Below are positions 30,811 to 41,150 of a DNA stretch of 64,000 nucleotides, piece after piece (position 1 is the stretch's first letter; the number at the start of each line of letters is the position of its first letter). Origin of the DNA: Pythium myriotylum (taxonomy: Eukaryota; Oomycota; Peronosporomycetes; Pythiales; Pythiaceae); NCBI GenBank assembly GCA_023091665.1, contig JALJCQ010000008.1, positions 496,001-560,000 of the forward strand, written 5' to 3'. Under the pieces are notes generated by a model. It was not told where the DNA came from, did no database searches, and saw only the letters and a list, made by a program, of their open reading frames with translations. The position numbers and the translations under genes were made by a program.

Positions 30811-33381
30811 CTACGCAGATGACATTGTGTTGTGTGCCGTGACGTCTAATCCCAACATTCGAGCTGCAATGATCATGTCCACGACATCTTCACACTCGAA
30901 CCATTCGTTCGAATCATTGCCGAAGTCTACTTCCCATTTGTAGATCCCCCCGACCTGCTTAAACTGCTTGATTAATCCCATGTTGCAGCGGGTCCCACTT
31001 AAGCCATCTTCTTCATAGTCTTCATGAACAACAACTCGCCAGTTGTACGGGTACAGAGGCTGCTTTATGAGCCTGTTCATAAGGTTTGTCTTTTTCAGCG
31101 TACGATTGTCTGGATCATCCGTATACAGAGCGCCAGGTATTTTGCGCTGGCCGCCGGAGACCTTTGTAGCTGGCAATGCAACTGTAGCGCCCTTCAAGTC
31201 AAATTTCTTTAGGATTGAGGCAGTTGCAATGACGTGAGAGCACAGCCAGCCCGTAGACCAGAAATTCTTGCAGTCGCATCTGTACAGCGCACGGATCTGC
31301 CGTATCTTAACACATTCAGACAGAAAATGAATATAGATCGGAATTTCAGGATACAACGATCAACGTACCTTGTGGCTGTCGACTATAGGTTCCAGCTGGA
31401 ATGTAAACGCTGCTAGCTGATCCTGTGTCCCGATCAACTCAATCTCGTGAAGGGATTGATATAGGAGTGGGATGTCGTTCACGGTGGTATCTCTACATAA
31501 AGTGCCTCTCTTGGAATCAAGATATCTAATGCAACACAGTAAGCCCAACGTTAGTATTTGGCAGCGATTTCTCGGTAATAGCGTAGTGTACCGTTGAACA
31601 CGTGCGCGAGTCACTTCTTCGTGCATACGTGTCGGCGAGTCCATGTACCGGGAAGCGTTGAAAAATAGAGAAGAAGGGACTCGCCTATGACCAATCAATT
31701 GATACTTCACATAATGGGCTGTCTTGATAATGTGGTGAGCAGCTTTGTGAATCATCGCACTTAGGAGTGGGCCTACAAAATAATTTTAGTGAATGATAAA
31801 AAATACGTTTTGACTTTACTCACCTTCACAGAAATGGCCGAATGGTCCTCTTGGAGCGTTCAAAGCGGCTAACTCAAAGATCCGTGGAATAGAATCGTTT
31901 AGCACGACGCCCGTGTTTGCGCGTAGTGACTGGATTCCGCATTCTTTGATCACACCATTGTGCGACTCCAGTGCATTTTGCGAAGGCATCACTCCTGGTG
32001 CCGCACTCGTTGTATACCATTTTTCCCACTTGTCCTTAAGATAGATAGCTTTGAACCATTCAGTATAGCGAGCTTCCCCGTCTGCATTCCACTTTTCGCA
32101 ACAAAGTTTCGAAATCGCCTTGAACTGGGCGGGTGAGCGGGCAGTATGCATTTGCTTGATATTGATGGCAATGTTGTTTTCGTAGTAGTCGTGGTCATTC
32201 AGTTCGCTGATTCGCTCGCGGCATTTCCTAACAACGTGTGGGTAGCAGTCGAGTAGTGTAATATCAGGCCAGACCGCGCGGTAGGCATTCGCAATGCAAT
32301 CGGCGTGGTCTAAACTACCAAACTTCACTTGCAAATCTATACCAAAGAATGTGTGAGCACTTTTCTTCACTGTGCGGAAGAATTCTTCGTAGGCAGACTG
32401 ATGCTCTGTTCGAACAAACATGTAGGCCCAAGGAACGAAACTCTTGCTGTAAACTCGAGCTTCGGTGAAGCGGGTCCTATAAGAACCCATGGCGACGAGT
32501 ACCCAGCCGTCTAAATAATAAACATGAGAAAATTCGTGTGAGTTCCACATTTTGCGTTTCTGTAAGAAATGAGCACTTACCTTGATGTAGCTTGTAGGTC
32601 CCATCGGCTGCGGCAAACACGCCATCTCTCTCTCTTGACCTTGGTAGGAGTAAAGGACAGAGCGCATCATTTGACGCGATGTCATGACGTGACCAAAGCA
32701 GATAATTTCTTTTCCGTCAATAATGGAGGTGTGTCGAAAGCACCTCGTGACCAGAGTCCCGTTCCTGAAACCTGGTGCCAATGTTGCAAATGTGGTTTCA
32801 TCCGTTGCTCGGTTGAAAAGTCCTTCGAGGTAAAAGACTTCAGCCGTCTCGCACATTCGAAGACTGGACCACTCGACAATGTCGGCATGCGACACTATGA
32901 CAAACTTTTCTGTTTTCTTCTTCTCAAGATGTGCTTTGCGGTTTTTTATCTGCTCCCTCGTGGGAAGTGCGTCGAGTAAAGTGGTTTGTCCAGCATATTT
33001 TAGTTTCATCGCAACCAGAATTTTCGTCGGTCCTGACCCAATCGCTGCCGCGTCGACCTCTGCCTTGAAGGCAGGGTGTATCCCCTTGCGACGTCTGTCT
33101 GACCTTCGTGCGGAGTGCTCACCACTCTTTTCTAAGACGTGCTTCTAATCTTCGCGCCGAATACGGAGAAAACGATTGCATTTCACATGCGATATACACC
33201 GGTATGCTGTCGAGCAGCCACGTTTGCCAGTATTATGATACCAGACATATTCGAACTCATCGTAGGTGTGAAGGGCAATGACCGCCAAGTCGTTCGTAGT
33301 GTATTCTCCGATGGTGGTTTTTGAAGTTGGCACCCGCGCGAGTGGAGAAGAACGGGGTGAATCCGCTGGAACGCGAGCCAT
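30811..33381 (-). pseudogene. MULE-type transposase gene with FLYWCH-like and SWIM fingers, in-frame TAG
   Basis: Reading the minus strand from the ATG at 33381, a FLYWCH/WRKY-like finger region (YVWYHNTGKRGC...CNRFLRIRR) is followed by an in-frame TAG at 33147-33145. In the same frame it continues with family-typical sequence (KGIHPAFKAEVD, LPTREQIKNRKAHL). An ATG at 33009 could restart. Downstream exons are 33009-31824, 31772-31592, 31525-31369 and 31305-30811 with consensus introns, and these alone give 672 residues. The MULE domain includes FGSLDHADCIANAYRAVWPD and MPSQNALESHNGV; the SWIM zinc finger is CDC-x9-CSH. No terminal inverted repeats or target duplication were found by eye, so this is either a decayed element or a gene derived from one. 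Confidence 0.7.
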
Positions 33382-33580
33382 TTCGCTAAGGACCTATTCA
33401 ATAGTATTGCCAGCTGATGCTCACCATTGATGCCTGCCATTGTATGTGGAGGTGACGTAGCCCACGTTTGCCTTACCGAAAGTTGTGAAGTCGAGAAATC
33501 GACTCAAGTGAAGCAAAGAATTCCACAGTGATTGCTCTGTCTGGGCGCCAAGTCGTCCGCGACATTTCCATCGCCAGCTT

Positions 33581-34228
33581 TCACGCCTTTGTGGCCACGA
33601 GCTCTGTGCCCCATGGTTTCAATGTTGTGGCTGCTCTTTCTCTCTTTGGAAGCAGATGTTGAGAGCACTTGCTGATCCACCTAGTTGCACCGGTAATGGT
33701 GGAGTAGTGTGTCGGTTTTGTTCGGAAAGGTCGCGCACGTGATTCTCCACCATGGGTACGTGGAAACCATCCGCAACCGGCAAGATCCCACGCGTCGATC
33801 TTGTACTTGACGGAATGTCTGCACCACGCCTTCCATCGCTCTCTGTCGCCTTTATTTTGGCAGTAGCTCATCCTCTTGAGTGTCTGTTCGTGTAGTTCGC
33901 GTTCGTCGTCCACGTTGAATGCTTCATCTTCATCGACTGTGAAGTCGAAATACCTGAGTACAAGTTGCCGCCATAAAAGCTCATTCATCGGCCCAAGTTG
34001 ACGACTCAACTGTGGGAAGGCCCTGCAGAGAGATGCGATAGCGTGCAGCAGCGCCAGTGGTTTTCGTTGGTGGCTCTCCCTCCCTTTGTTTGTGCTCGCA
34101 ATGAAGCTGAGAATGGTCTCGAACACACCCGAGTCGGATGTGAAGATGCACCCGATGAGAACGGCGACGCGCCACGGGACTTGAGGTGTAGAAGCGTCAG
34201 TGCGAGGGCGCTTGATCTTCGCTGGCAT
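33581..34228 (-). pseudogene. Truncated F-box-like family member
   Basis: A 215-residue frame starting at the ATG at 34228. The first 160 residues match the intact gene at 34590-35753: a hydrophobic helix (FETILSFIAS), LHAIASLCRAFPQLSRQLGPMNELLWRQLVLRYFDF, then NVDDERELHEQTL and the WCRHSVKYKIDAW segment. After GGES the similarity ends abruptly, and the remaining 50 residues look like chance reading. The missing 3' half would be about 550 bases. The MULE-type gene begins about 200 bases further on, so the truncation may be linked to transposon activity. It is divergent from its intact relative. Confidence 0.65.
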
Positions 34229-34589
34229 GTTCTCGTTTGGCGTTTGTGTTGATCATCAGCTGCACGACTAGAGAACGAACCCAGTACTGTATAACACATT
34301 TAGCTGTGAGATGTAGACAAGATGCATCACTCATCCAGCCTTTTGTGGGTCATTACGTGAATCACTCATTACGCCTTAGCCCATCTCAGACACGTGCTCC
34401 CACTTCTCGTCCTATCCACTGGATGTATCAAGTGATTGCAACTGTAATCCCTCCAACTAAGTTGAGTGAGGAGGGGGATGCATTTCAGAATTCAGTTGAA
34501 TCTCAACTGGATTCTGAACTGCGCAAGCACCAAGAAAGAACAGCGTACGACCTCAATGACATGCCTCATTCTTCAAAACTCCACACAAG
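34229..34589. promoter_or_regulatory. Divergent promoter region of F-box-like pair
   Basis: About 360 bases between two divergent paralogues. An initiator-like CCTCATTCTTCAAAA lies at 34564-34578, 12 bases before the ATG of the plus-strand gene, and fits the oomycete Inr core TCAYTYY. No other feature was seen. Confidence 0.45.
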
Positions 34590-35753
34590 ATGATTGATCG
34601 AACCTCACCTAAGCGTTTGCGACTGACCTCACCAACCTCCCGACCAGCCGCAGTGGCTGCCGACGTGTTGACAACCGAGCCAGCTCTTCTCATGACAATC
34701 GTGAGCTTCATCCCAGCTGCCACAGCAGATCCCGTGGGTGCAAACAAGAGCGACCATAGTGCGGTCGAAGAGAAGCGCGAATCGCAAGGAAGAGCACAGA
34801 TTGTGCTGCGAACGATCTCGTCGCTCTGCCGCGCGATCCCTGGACTTGGCAAGCATGTGGACCCATCGAACGAAGCGTTCTGGCGAGAAATGGTGCTCGC
34901 GCACTTTGATTTTTCTCTCGACGGCGACATTTTTAACGTGGACGACGAAGTTGACCTTCGCGAGGCGACGCTCAGCAGCTTGGGGTACACTTCCCGAGAG
35001 AGTGTCTGCAATGGCTATCGCTCAGCAAACGATTGGGATGAGTGGTGCAGACATCCCGCCAAACGGTTTATAGACGCCTGGGAGGAGATTCATGGTGTTG
35101 GCAACTTCCCAGAGAGTATTCTAGGCGAGAGCCTCACTCACTGGAAGTCGTTCAACGCATACTTCCGTCCAAGTCAGTTCCACTTTCTTCGAGAGATCCA
35201 AGAGACGATGACGCCACGAGCGATGAACCGGTGGCCGTCAAACGAGGACGCCTTCTCGTTGTATTGTGACTTGGCACTGCTTGAACGCCTGAGCAAAATC
35301 AACCGCAGCGACTTCACCACGTGGTCGGACGGCGAGCAGATAGTGTCTCCCTGCCTTCTCGGTCGGCTTGATGGCGACATCGACAGCGAGGGGTACGCTC
35401 TACTCGAGCACTGTGGCTTCAATCCTCACTACTGGGCCGGATCCCCAGCGGTCAGCCGCCGATGGTCTGGTTTCGACGTCCCACTACCTCAGGACCCAGA
35501 GGTGGCCGAGGGAACGTACATGAGCGAAGTCAGCACTGACGAGGAGTACACGATCTTTCCAGATGCGCATGACCCGCAAGACTTCTTCGCTCTGCGTCGC
35601 TTCGTCCACGAATCCTTCTCCGACTGGCGCCGCCTCCATGTAAACTTTGAAGAAGAGCAGAGTCCCGAGTTCTACATCGGTAAGAGCAAGCGCTCTGGCC
35701 GGTGGATCGGGTTCGTCGGGCAGAGCGACTACAGCGGTGGCCGTGACTACTAG
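34590..35753 (+). CDS. F-box-like oomycete family protein
   Basis: One exon, 387 residues. The N-terminal third (LLMTIVSFIP, ISSLCRAIPGLGKHV, NEAFWREMVLAHFDF) has the L-x2-I-x2-F-x-P and W-x2-L spacing of an F-box-like helical motif; this is a by-eye inference. The middle holds WKSFNAYFRPSQFHFLREIQ. The C-terminus ends with a conserved FYIGKSKRSGRWIGFVG, shared with the gene at 42959-44071. The family may be a substrate-recognition subunit of an SCF ubiquitin ligase, but no known substrate-binding repeat is seen. Three members occur in this window. Confidence 0.7.
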   Translation: MIDRTSPKRLRLTSPTSRPAAVAADVLTTEPALLMTIVSFIPAATADPVGANKSDHSAVEEKRESQGRAQIVLRTISSLCRAIPGLGKHVDPSNEAFWREMVLAHFDFSLDGDIFNVDDEVDLREATLSSLGYTSRESVCNGYRSANDWDEWCRHPAKRFIDAWEEIHGVGNFPESILGESLTHWKSFNAYFRPSQFHFLREIQETMTPRAMNRWPSNEDAFSLYCDLALLERLSKINRSDFTTWSDGEQIVSPCLLGRLDGDIDSEGYALLEHCGFNPHYWAGSPAVSRRWSGFDVPLPQDPEVAEGTYMSEVSTDEEYTIFPDAHDPQDFFALRRFVHESFSDWRRLHVNFEEEQSPEFYIGKSKRSGRWIGFVGQSDYSGGRDY

Positions 35754-35829
35754 AATATTTATAGGCTCAAGAGAGCTAACTAAGCAGACCGTTGAATGAA
35801 CGCCTCAGTTCGATGATATTTGAGACTGG

Positions 35830-38284
35830 TTATGCGCACCCTAGCCAAGCCTCGATCTCTGGGTCACATGGCTGTCCAACGCCTCTCGCAATCTGCTGGC
35901 GACGCATCTCAATTGAGAACGGACTTGCATCACACGCCACAGGCATCCAGCGGGCGTTGTAGCACATCGCCGGACCGTCGTATCCGGGAATCGAGCATTG
36001 CTTGTATAGTCTCCCCTGGCACTGCACCATCTCCTCGGGCGTCGGGGTCAGCTTGATTTGGCCTGGCAACACGGCTTCAACGGCGCAAGAGGTGTACCTG
36101 AACGTATCGAAGATCGCTCGTGTGCCTGGCGACGCCGTGCGATCTGCGGGTAAGCACTCGGTGATTGCGGGAGCTCCCCAGATTGGATTCTTCAGGCACA
36201 ACGAGTGCGTGAGGTTGCATCGGTCGGCTCCGAGAAAGCCGTTGCAGCAGAATGCGCCACGATCACTAGTAACGAGGAGCTTGAGGTTCTGTAAGTTTGC
36301 CGTATCTGGGATTTCCTGCACGTACTGGATTGCGACAATTGTTAGGCGCTCTAGTTTGGTGAGTTTATCCAGAGCAGGAAGTGATTGGAGTTGTGGAAGC
36401 ATCGCAAAGGCGACAGAGATCACTCCTTGGATCCCATCGAGGGATGGAAGCTGCTTTAATGCGTGACCAGCGATGTGGATGAACGTTAGCGATGCCATGC
36501 CTTCGAATATCCCATCTGGGAGGTAACTGAGAGACGCTGCGGGGTGCTTGCCTTCAATATGTCTACACAATAATGCCGCTCACACACACGCACATACAAA
36601 TGCTTACGCGCAGAGATTCACAGACTCACAGGAATTGCAGCTTCGTGAAGTCTGAAAACCATTTTGGGAGCGTTACCGTCTCGGTATAGTACAAAGATCT
36701 ACGTGTGAGTGGCCTGTTAGCAAAGGGTAGCAAAAGGAAATAGTCAATGTACTTACACGTGCTTGAGCTTCGTGCAGCGTCTCATCTCTTCAGGGAAAGT
36801 AATAAGTCTCCGATTGACTAGCTGTAGTGTCTGCAGATCGCCTGAGATGGAGAGCTGAGCGACTGTAGTAGCGAGATCCTTCGGTTCCGTCCACTCCTCG
36901 TACGTGGCAACTGCGAGATTGCGATCGATCACGGCGAGACACGGGCAATAGGTCCCGTTGATCCATCGGTGGACGTGCTGAACACATTCAAGATGCGGTG
37001 CGCAAGCCCAAGCAGAAGTACGGATGCTTTCTTCGGTGAAGACGACGATTGCTGCAGCACCAAGCATTAGGATAGCACCGATGTGTCTATGCTTTCTCGG
37101 GTACAAGTTGAAATGATAGGTTGCACCCTCTCGCTTGGACTTGATGAGGTCAAGCAGATTGAACAAACCGAAACCGAACGAGGCGTTTGCGCCGACACGG
37201 GTGAAGATCTTGAGCACCGAGTCAATGCGAAGCGAATTAAGCATGTGACGAATGCGCGTGATCTCCACGGGATCCGCGATGACAGCCGCGTACGTCTCGA
37301 AGAAACCACTTGGGAAGACGTGGTTGCTGATACTCATGAGCCCCCGACTAAACGTGAACGATCTGAATGCGTAGAAAAGCTGCGCCAAAGGAAGTATAAG
37401 AGCGATCGCGAGATCAAATCTACCAAGGTGCCAACGGTATTTCAGACATAACCAAGCTCCGAAGACGAGAACTGCACGTACACGGCGTCCGATATGGCCT
37501 GAATGCTGCCCATGTTTTCACTGGGCTGAAGAATGAGAATCGCCGTAACGAAGGCATTGAGGCTAACAACCACAGCAAAGAAGACGACAAGACCCACGGA
37601 CAGGCCTTCGTTCAGCAATTGGGCCAGGTAGATAACCTGGATCCCCAGCTCGACAAACTTCAAAAACGTGTGCTGAAAGAAAAAAAAATGGATCAATCGA
37701 ATGAAAACTTTTACATGAAACTAGGATGAGTAGCAAACCGCCATGTGCCTGGTGTGGCTTTGCCGGTCCATGAGCTGAGATAGGACACGGCTCGAAACAC
37801 ATCCTTGATTGGTCGACAAACTCTCTTTGTAAGACTCAAATCTCGCCACCATGTCTGCCATACTTGTCATGGAGCGTTGAATTGCGTTTCTGATGGAAGA
37901 GGTGGCTTGTGTCTTACGCTGCGAGCGCATCATGCTGACCAAACGATACAAAACGACGAGGTACCCAGACAAGACAAGCGCGAGTCCGGCAACACCGACA
38001 CCCGCGACGCCGGGATTAGGCTGAGGCAATAGCCAGAACATTCCGTAGTCGAGATCTCCAGTGCTCATCACACTATTGACGGTCTCATTCGGACTCACAG
38101 TCAAGGTGATCAGCCACACCGTCCAAACAATGCTGATGCAGAGCACGGCGAGGAGTAATACTGCGTGGATTTTCCAGGCGACGCTTTGCTCTTTTGATGC
38201 TGGACTTATTAGGCCTGGTCTGAGCGCAGATGATGCCTTCACCATCCCACTGCTGGGCGGACCGAGGGGCACAACGCTCACCAT
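35830..38284 (-). CDS. Membrane-anchored LRR protein, copy E (intact)
   Basis: Five exons on the minus strand: 38284-37739, 37672-37482, 37419-36757, 36698-36630 and 36562-35830, giving 733 residues. Six probable membrane segments lie in exons 1-3 (for example HAVLLLAVLCISIVWTVWLI, VVFFAVVVSLNAFVTAILIL, IGAILMLGAAAIVVF). Then come a Cys pair region (ACAPHLECVQ...CPCLAVIDRN), an LRR-like stretch starting NRRLITFPEEMRRCTKLKHV, and a Cys-rich C-terminus (CCNGFLGADRCNLTHSLCLKN, QPCDPEIEAWLGC). Exon boundaries match gene D one for one. It is likely a surface receptor-like or sensor protein; I know no named family with this layout. Confidence 0.82.
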
Positions 38285-39058
38285 TTCCTTGTCTTCTTGA
38301 GAAGCTCGATGATCGCAGTTTCAATCTCAAGGTAAATCTGTGAAAGCTCCGTTGGACGTGGGCAAGTCCAACTTAGTCGCCAGCGGAGTCCGAGCCTTGG
38401 AATAGTTGAGCCAGGGTATAAATGGGATACAATGAGTGAAGAGTCAGACGCTTTGGTGAGACCAGTCAGGCAGTTAGCGTTTGCCTGGTCAGATTCAGGC
38501 AGGAAATACTACCGTGCGGATTATCGTGAGCCCTAATAAAAGATGCCTGGAATAGCAGTGCTTAGCGCGAGTTGTTTATGGCAAGCCAATACAGCAGGAG
38601 ACAAGCCACATCGATCGGAGCAATCGATAACTGAAACTTGGTGTTCTTCGTCAACTGAGTTTGAAGCATCAGGAGACTTAGAACAACAAGCAACGGAGAC
38701 CGTCTCACATTCGCGGATATCTGATAGGGGCCCTATGAAATTTTGGCTTGTGAGTCGAGGAATCCCCGAGTGCTCCAGGGACACGCGATGCAACGATTGA
38801 TGGATTCTTCATAACTGGAAAATTATATTCACGTTGTTGTAGCCATGGAATGCGAGCATTTAAGCTTGGATCGCGCCCTAAAAAAAGCGCGATTCACCTT
38901 CTAAACTCGCGAGTACACATTGATCAAGCGTTAGTGTCCGTCCCTTTGATCTCGAGAGGATAAGAGGACCCCCACCCACCCCCCTTCCACACACACGGGA
39001 GTCCGAACACAAATACTTCCACTGTTGCCACACTTACTTTGAGTCGTCCGATGTCAGC
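38285..39058. other. Intergenic, no gene seen
   Basis: About 770 bases upstream of gene E and downstream of the secreted protein gene. A C-rich run (CCCCCACCCACCCCCC) occurs near 38968-38985. Short frames present are not supported. Confidence 0.5.
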
Positions 39059-39283
39059 TCAGCAGCAGAGGCTCCCATACTTGGATTCACAGCCAAGCAG
39101 GCACTGGCCCCAATTCTTGTCACACGGGACGCCCTTGATGGCTTTCGTGGTGCAGTCTTTCAAAGTGTTGTTGCAGTCATCGTAACAGCTGCGGCATTTC
39201 GCGTAGGAGCAGGTGCCAGCAAACGTGCCGCTTGCCCAACAAGCAACGGACACGAACATGGCGGCGACGGTGGTAAGCTTCAT
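39059..39283 (-). CDS. Small secreted cysteine-rich protein (framework family, member 3)
   Basis: A 74-residue protein from the ATG at 39283 (MKLTTVAAMF); the four-codon extension upstream starts with TTG. The signal peptide ends near TFAG. The mature chain has 12 cysteines, including the shared core C-x3-C-x6-C-x9-C-x6-C-x3-C seen, with a different central loop, in the proteins at 17975 and 20809. It ends in CC. Role unknown; extracellular location inferred. It is about 19 kb away from the other two members. Confidence 0.7.
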   Translation of the reverse strand: MKLTTVAAMFVSVACWASGTFAGTCSYAKCRSCYDDCNNTLKDCTTKAIKGVPCDKNWGQCLLGCESKYGSLCC

Positions 39284-39444
39284 GGTTCTTCTCAATGTTC
39301 GAATGTCCCAAACGGCGGAAATGCTGGAATGCGGATCTTTTCCTCTCCTCGTACTGTTTCGCGGCCCTTCGGAAAAAGATCGCGACTTTTCAAAGGCTCG
39401 TAGATTCTCAATATCTCGTGTTTAGTTCTTCCAAGTTTCGCGGT

Positions 39445-40854
39445 CTAGATCTTCCAGAAGCGGGCGTCGTGGTCCATGTTCCACTGCTGAGATGCACTCT
39501 TGATCGTGATTGTATACCCCAAGAATGGCGCCTTCCTCGAGGTGCCGTCGTGTTCCTTGGTCTCCTGGTTGTCATCTTCGTCCGAGTCCAGACGAGGCTT
39601 GTAGGAGCGACGACGCCTGGATTCATCTGCTTCTCGCGGGCTCTTTACCTCATCGAGCTTCACATACTTCTGGATTACGGGCATGTGTAACTGAAACTCG
39701 TCGATTGCTTTCACGAATGGGATGTCCTTTCGCGAACCGTACAGCTCTTCGAGGGACTCGGCGTAGCTTTGGTTCGCGTCGAAGTATGCCCGCTGGTCGT
39801 AGTAGATTGTGTCAAGAACTCGCTCCATCGCGATCTGTTCGCAGAGGAACGACTCCATCGCTTTGTTGAATTCGAGGATTCCTTCATGCTCGTCAGTGCT
39901 TTCAGCAAAGAGCACAAATCCCCACTTTTCCGGCCGATGGATGTCAATGACTCCCGTGGGGGCCCATACGATATTGTCCTCTCGAGTGTCTGGAAGCTTC
40001 TCGTACTTGAGCTGCCCCGTCTCGTCATCTAAAACCGATCGGAGGTGATACTGTACACGAGAAAAATTCACGCGCCAAACGTCACCAGGCTGGACGGTCC
40101 GGTTGCGGAGACGGTCAAACTGGACGAGCTCGCTCAGCTTGAACGCGGCTTCAACACACCACTTGGTGCACTCCGTCAGCGGCGAGTTAGTGATGCCGTC
40201 GATGTACACGGCCGTGCGTGTCGACTCGAGGTTGTACGGATTCTTGATCGAATATTCATCCTTGTACGGCTTGTTGAGCACCAGCTCCCAGATCGTGTTG
40301 AGGCAATTGAGTTCCAACTCGCTGATGATAACCCCACGACACTCTAAGCAAAATCCCGCCCACAACAGAATCCAAAGACAAGTGAAACGTACTAGTAGTT
40401 GTGGCGGCTTCCATCCGGGTCCAAGAACACTTCGAAGTCGTTTTCATGGTACATCGTGGCGTTCTTTTCGCGGATCGTGCCCCAGATCTTGGTCTCCATG
40501 AGCTCCGCGCCGACGTAGAACCACTCGTCGTCGTACATCATCTTGACCCGCGTGCGCGGGTACTCGCGCGGCTTGCGCTCCGTGCCTTCAATGTCCACAA
40601 ACGCATCTGACCACGGCACGTGCTGCCACTCGCGCTTGTCCAGTCTGCACATCCAAATGCAGTGAGCTCCTCAACATGGCTACATTTCCACCCTCGTGGG
40701 AGCTCCTGAGCGGATCCAATCCCTTCTACTGATCCCCTTACCGTCCGTCGAGCCTCAGAGCACGACATGTCCCGTCGCTTGAGCGCTCGCGCCGCAGACA
40801 GACGTACACGGGCGGCCGCAGCGAGTCCATGTACTGCCACTCGGCGTTCCTCAT
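39445..40854 (-). CDS. CBM9-like carbohydrate-binding family protein
   Basis: Three exons: 40854-40742, 40644-40393 and 40321-39445, 413 residues. Splicing joins RALRLDGR to LDKREWQHVPW and HNY to YELELN, both of which suit the family. The CBM9-like beta-sandwich is recognisable: LDGRLD, WSDAFVDIEG, RVKMMYDDEWFYVGAELMET, NDFEVFLDPDG, YYELELNCLNTIWELVLNKPY, WRVNFSRVQY and HRPEKWGFVLF. The C-terminal part is charged (ESRRRRSYKPRLDSDEDD) and lacks a known domain. No signal peptide is seen at the chosen start, so the protein is probably intracellular unless an upstream exon was missed. Confidence 0.82.
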
Positions 40855-41150
40855 CTTCTTCTTTCCAAGATCTCCAAAACAGCTCCGTTCCTAGTGACAT
40901 GTTATACGTCCCTTATTCCAATGACATAGATGTCCCGCTACAGTAGTGACGTATTATATGCCCCTCTCTCCACTGACGTATAATATGCGACACTCCACTT
41001 GGATCTGTTTATGAGTGTTGGTCGGATTGCTCCTAGAGTGGGATCTCTAGATTACTGTCTGCGTGTTTGTCACAAGGCGCTGATGACGTCCGAGACCCAT
41101 GAAACCAATGCGAGCGTCGCGGCATTCCTCCTTCTGCTTCCTCGCTCGCT
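40855..41150. promoter_or_regulatory. Divergent promoter region, CBM9-like and phosphoesterase C
   Basis: About 300 bases between divergent genes. It contains three related pieces, TGACATGTTATACGTCCC (40892 on), TGACGTATTATATGCCCC (40946 on) and TGACGTATAATATGCGAC (40974 on), which look like an imperfect tandem repeat and could be regulatory. Confidence 0.45.
40892..40991 (+). repeat. Imperfect tandem TGACRTRWTATRYG motif
   Basis: Three copies of a roughly 15-base motif (starting near 40892, 40946 and 40974) begin with TGACRT followed by a TAT-rich core and a Y-G-C end. They occur in the short divergent promoter of the CBM9-like gene and phosphoesterase C. The TGACGT core is a CRE/bZIP-like half-site; binding is inference. 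Confidence 0.45.

Noticed and set aside
30400..34000. Terminal inverted repeats of the MULE element
   Set aside because: No long matching ends or target duplication could be found by eye; a computed self-alignment is needed.
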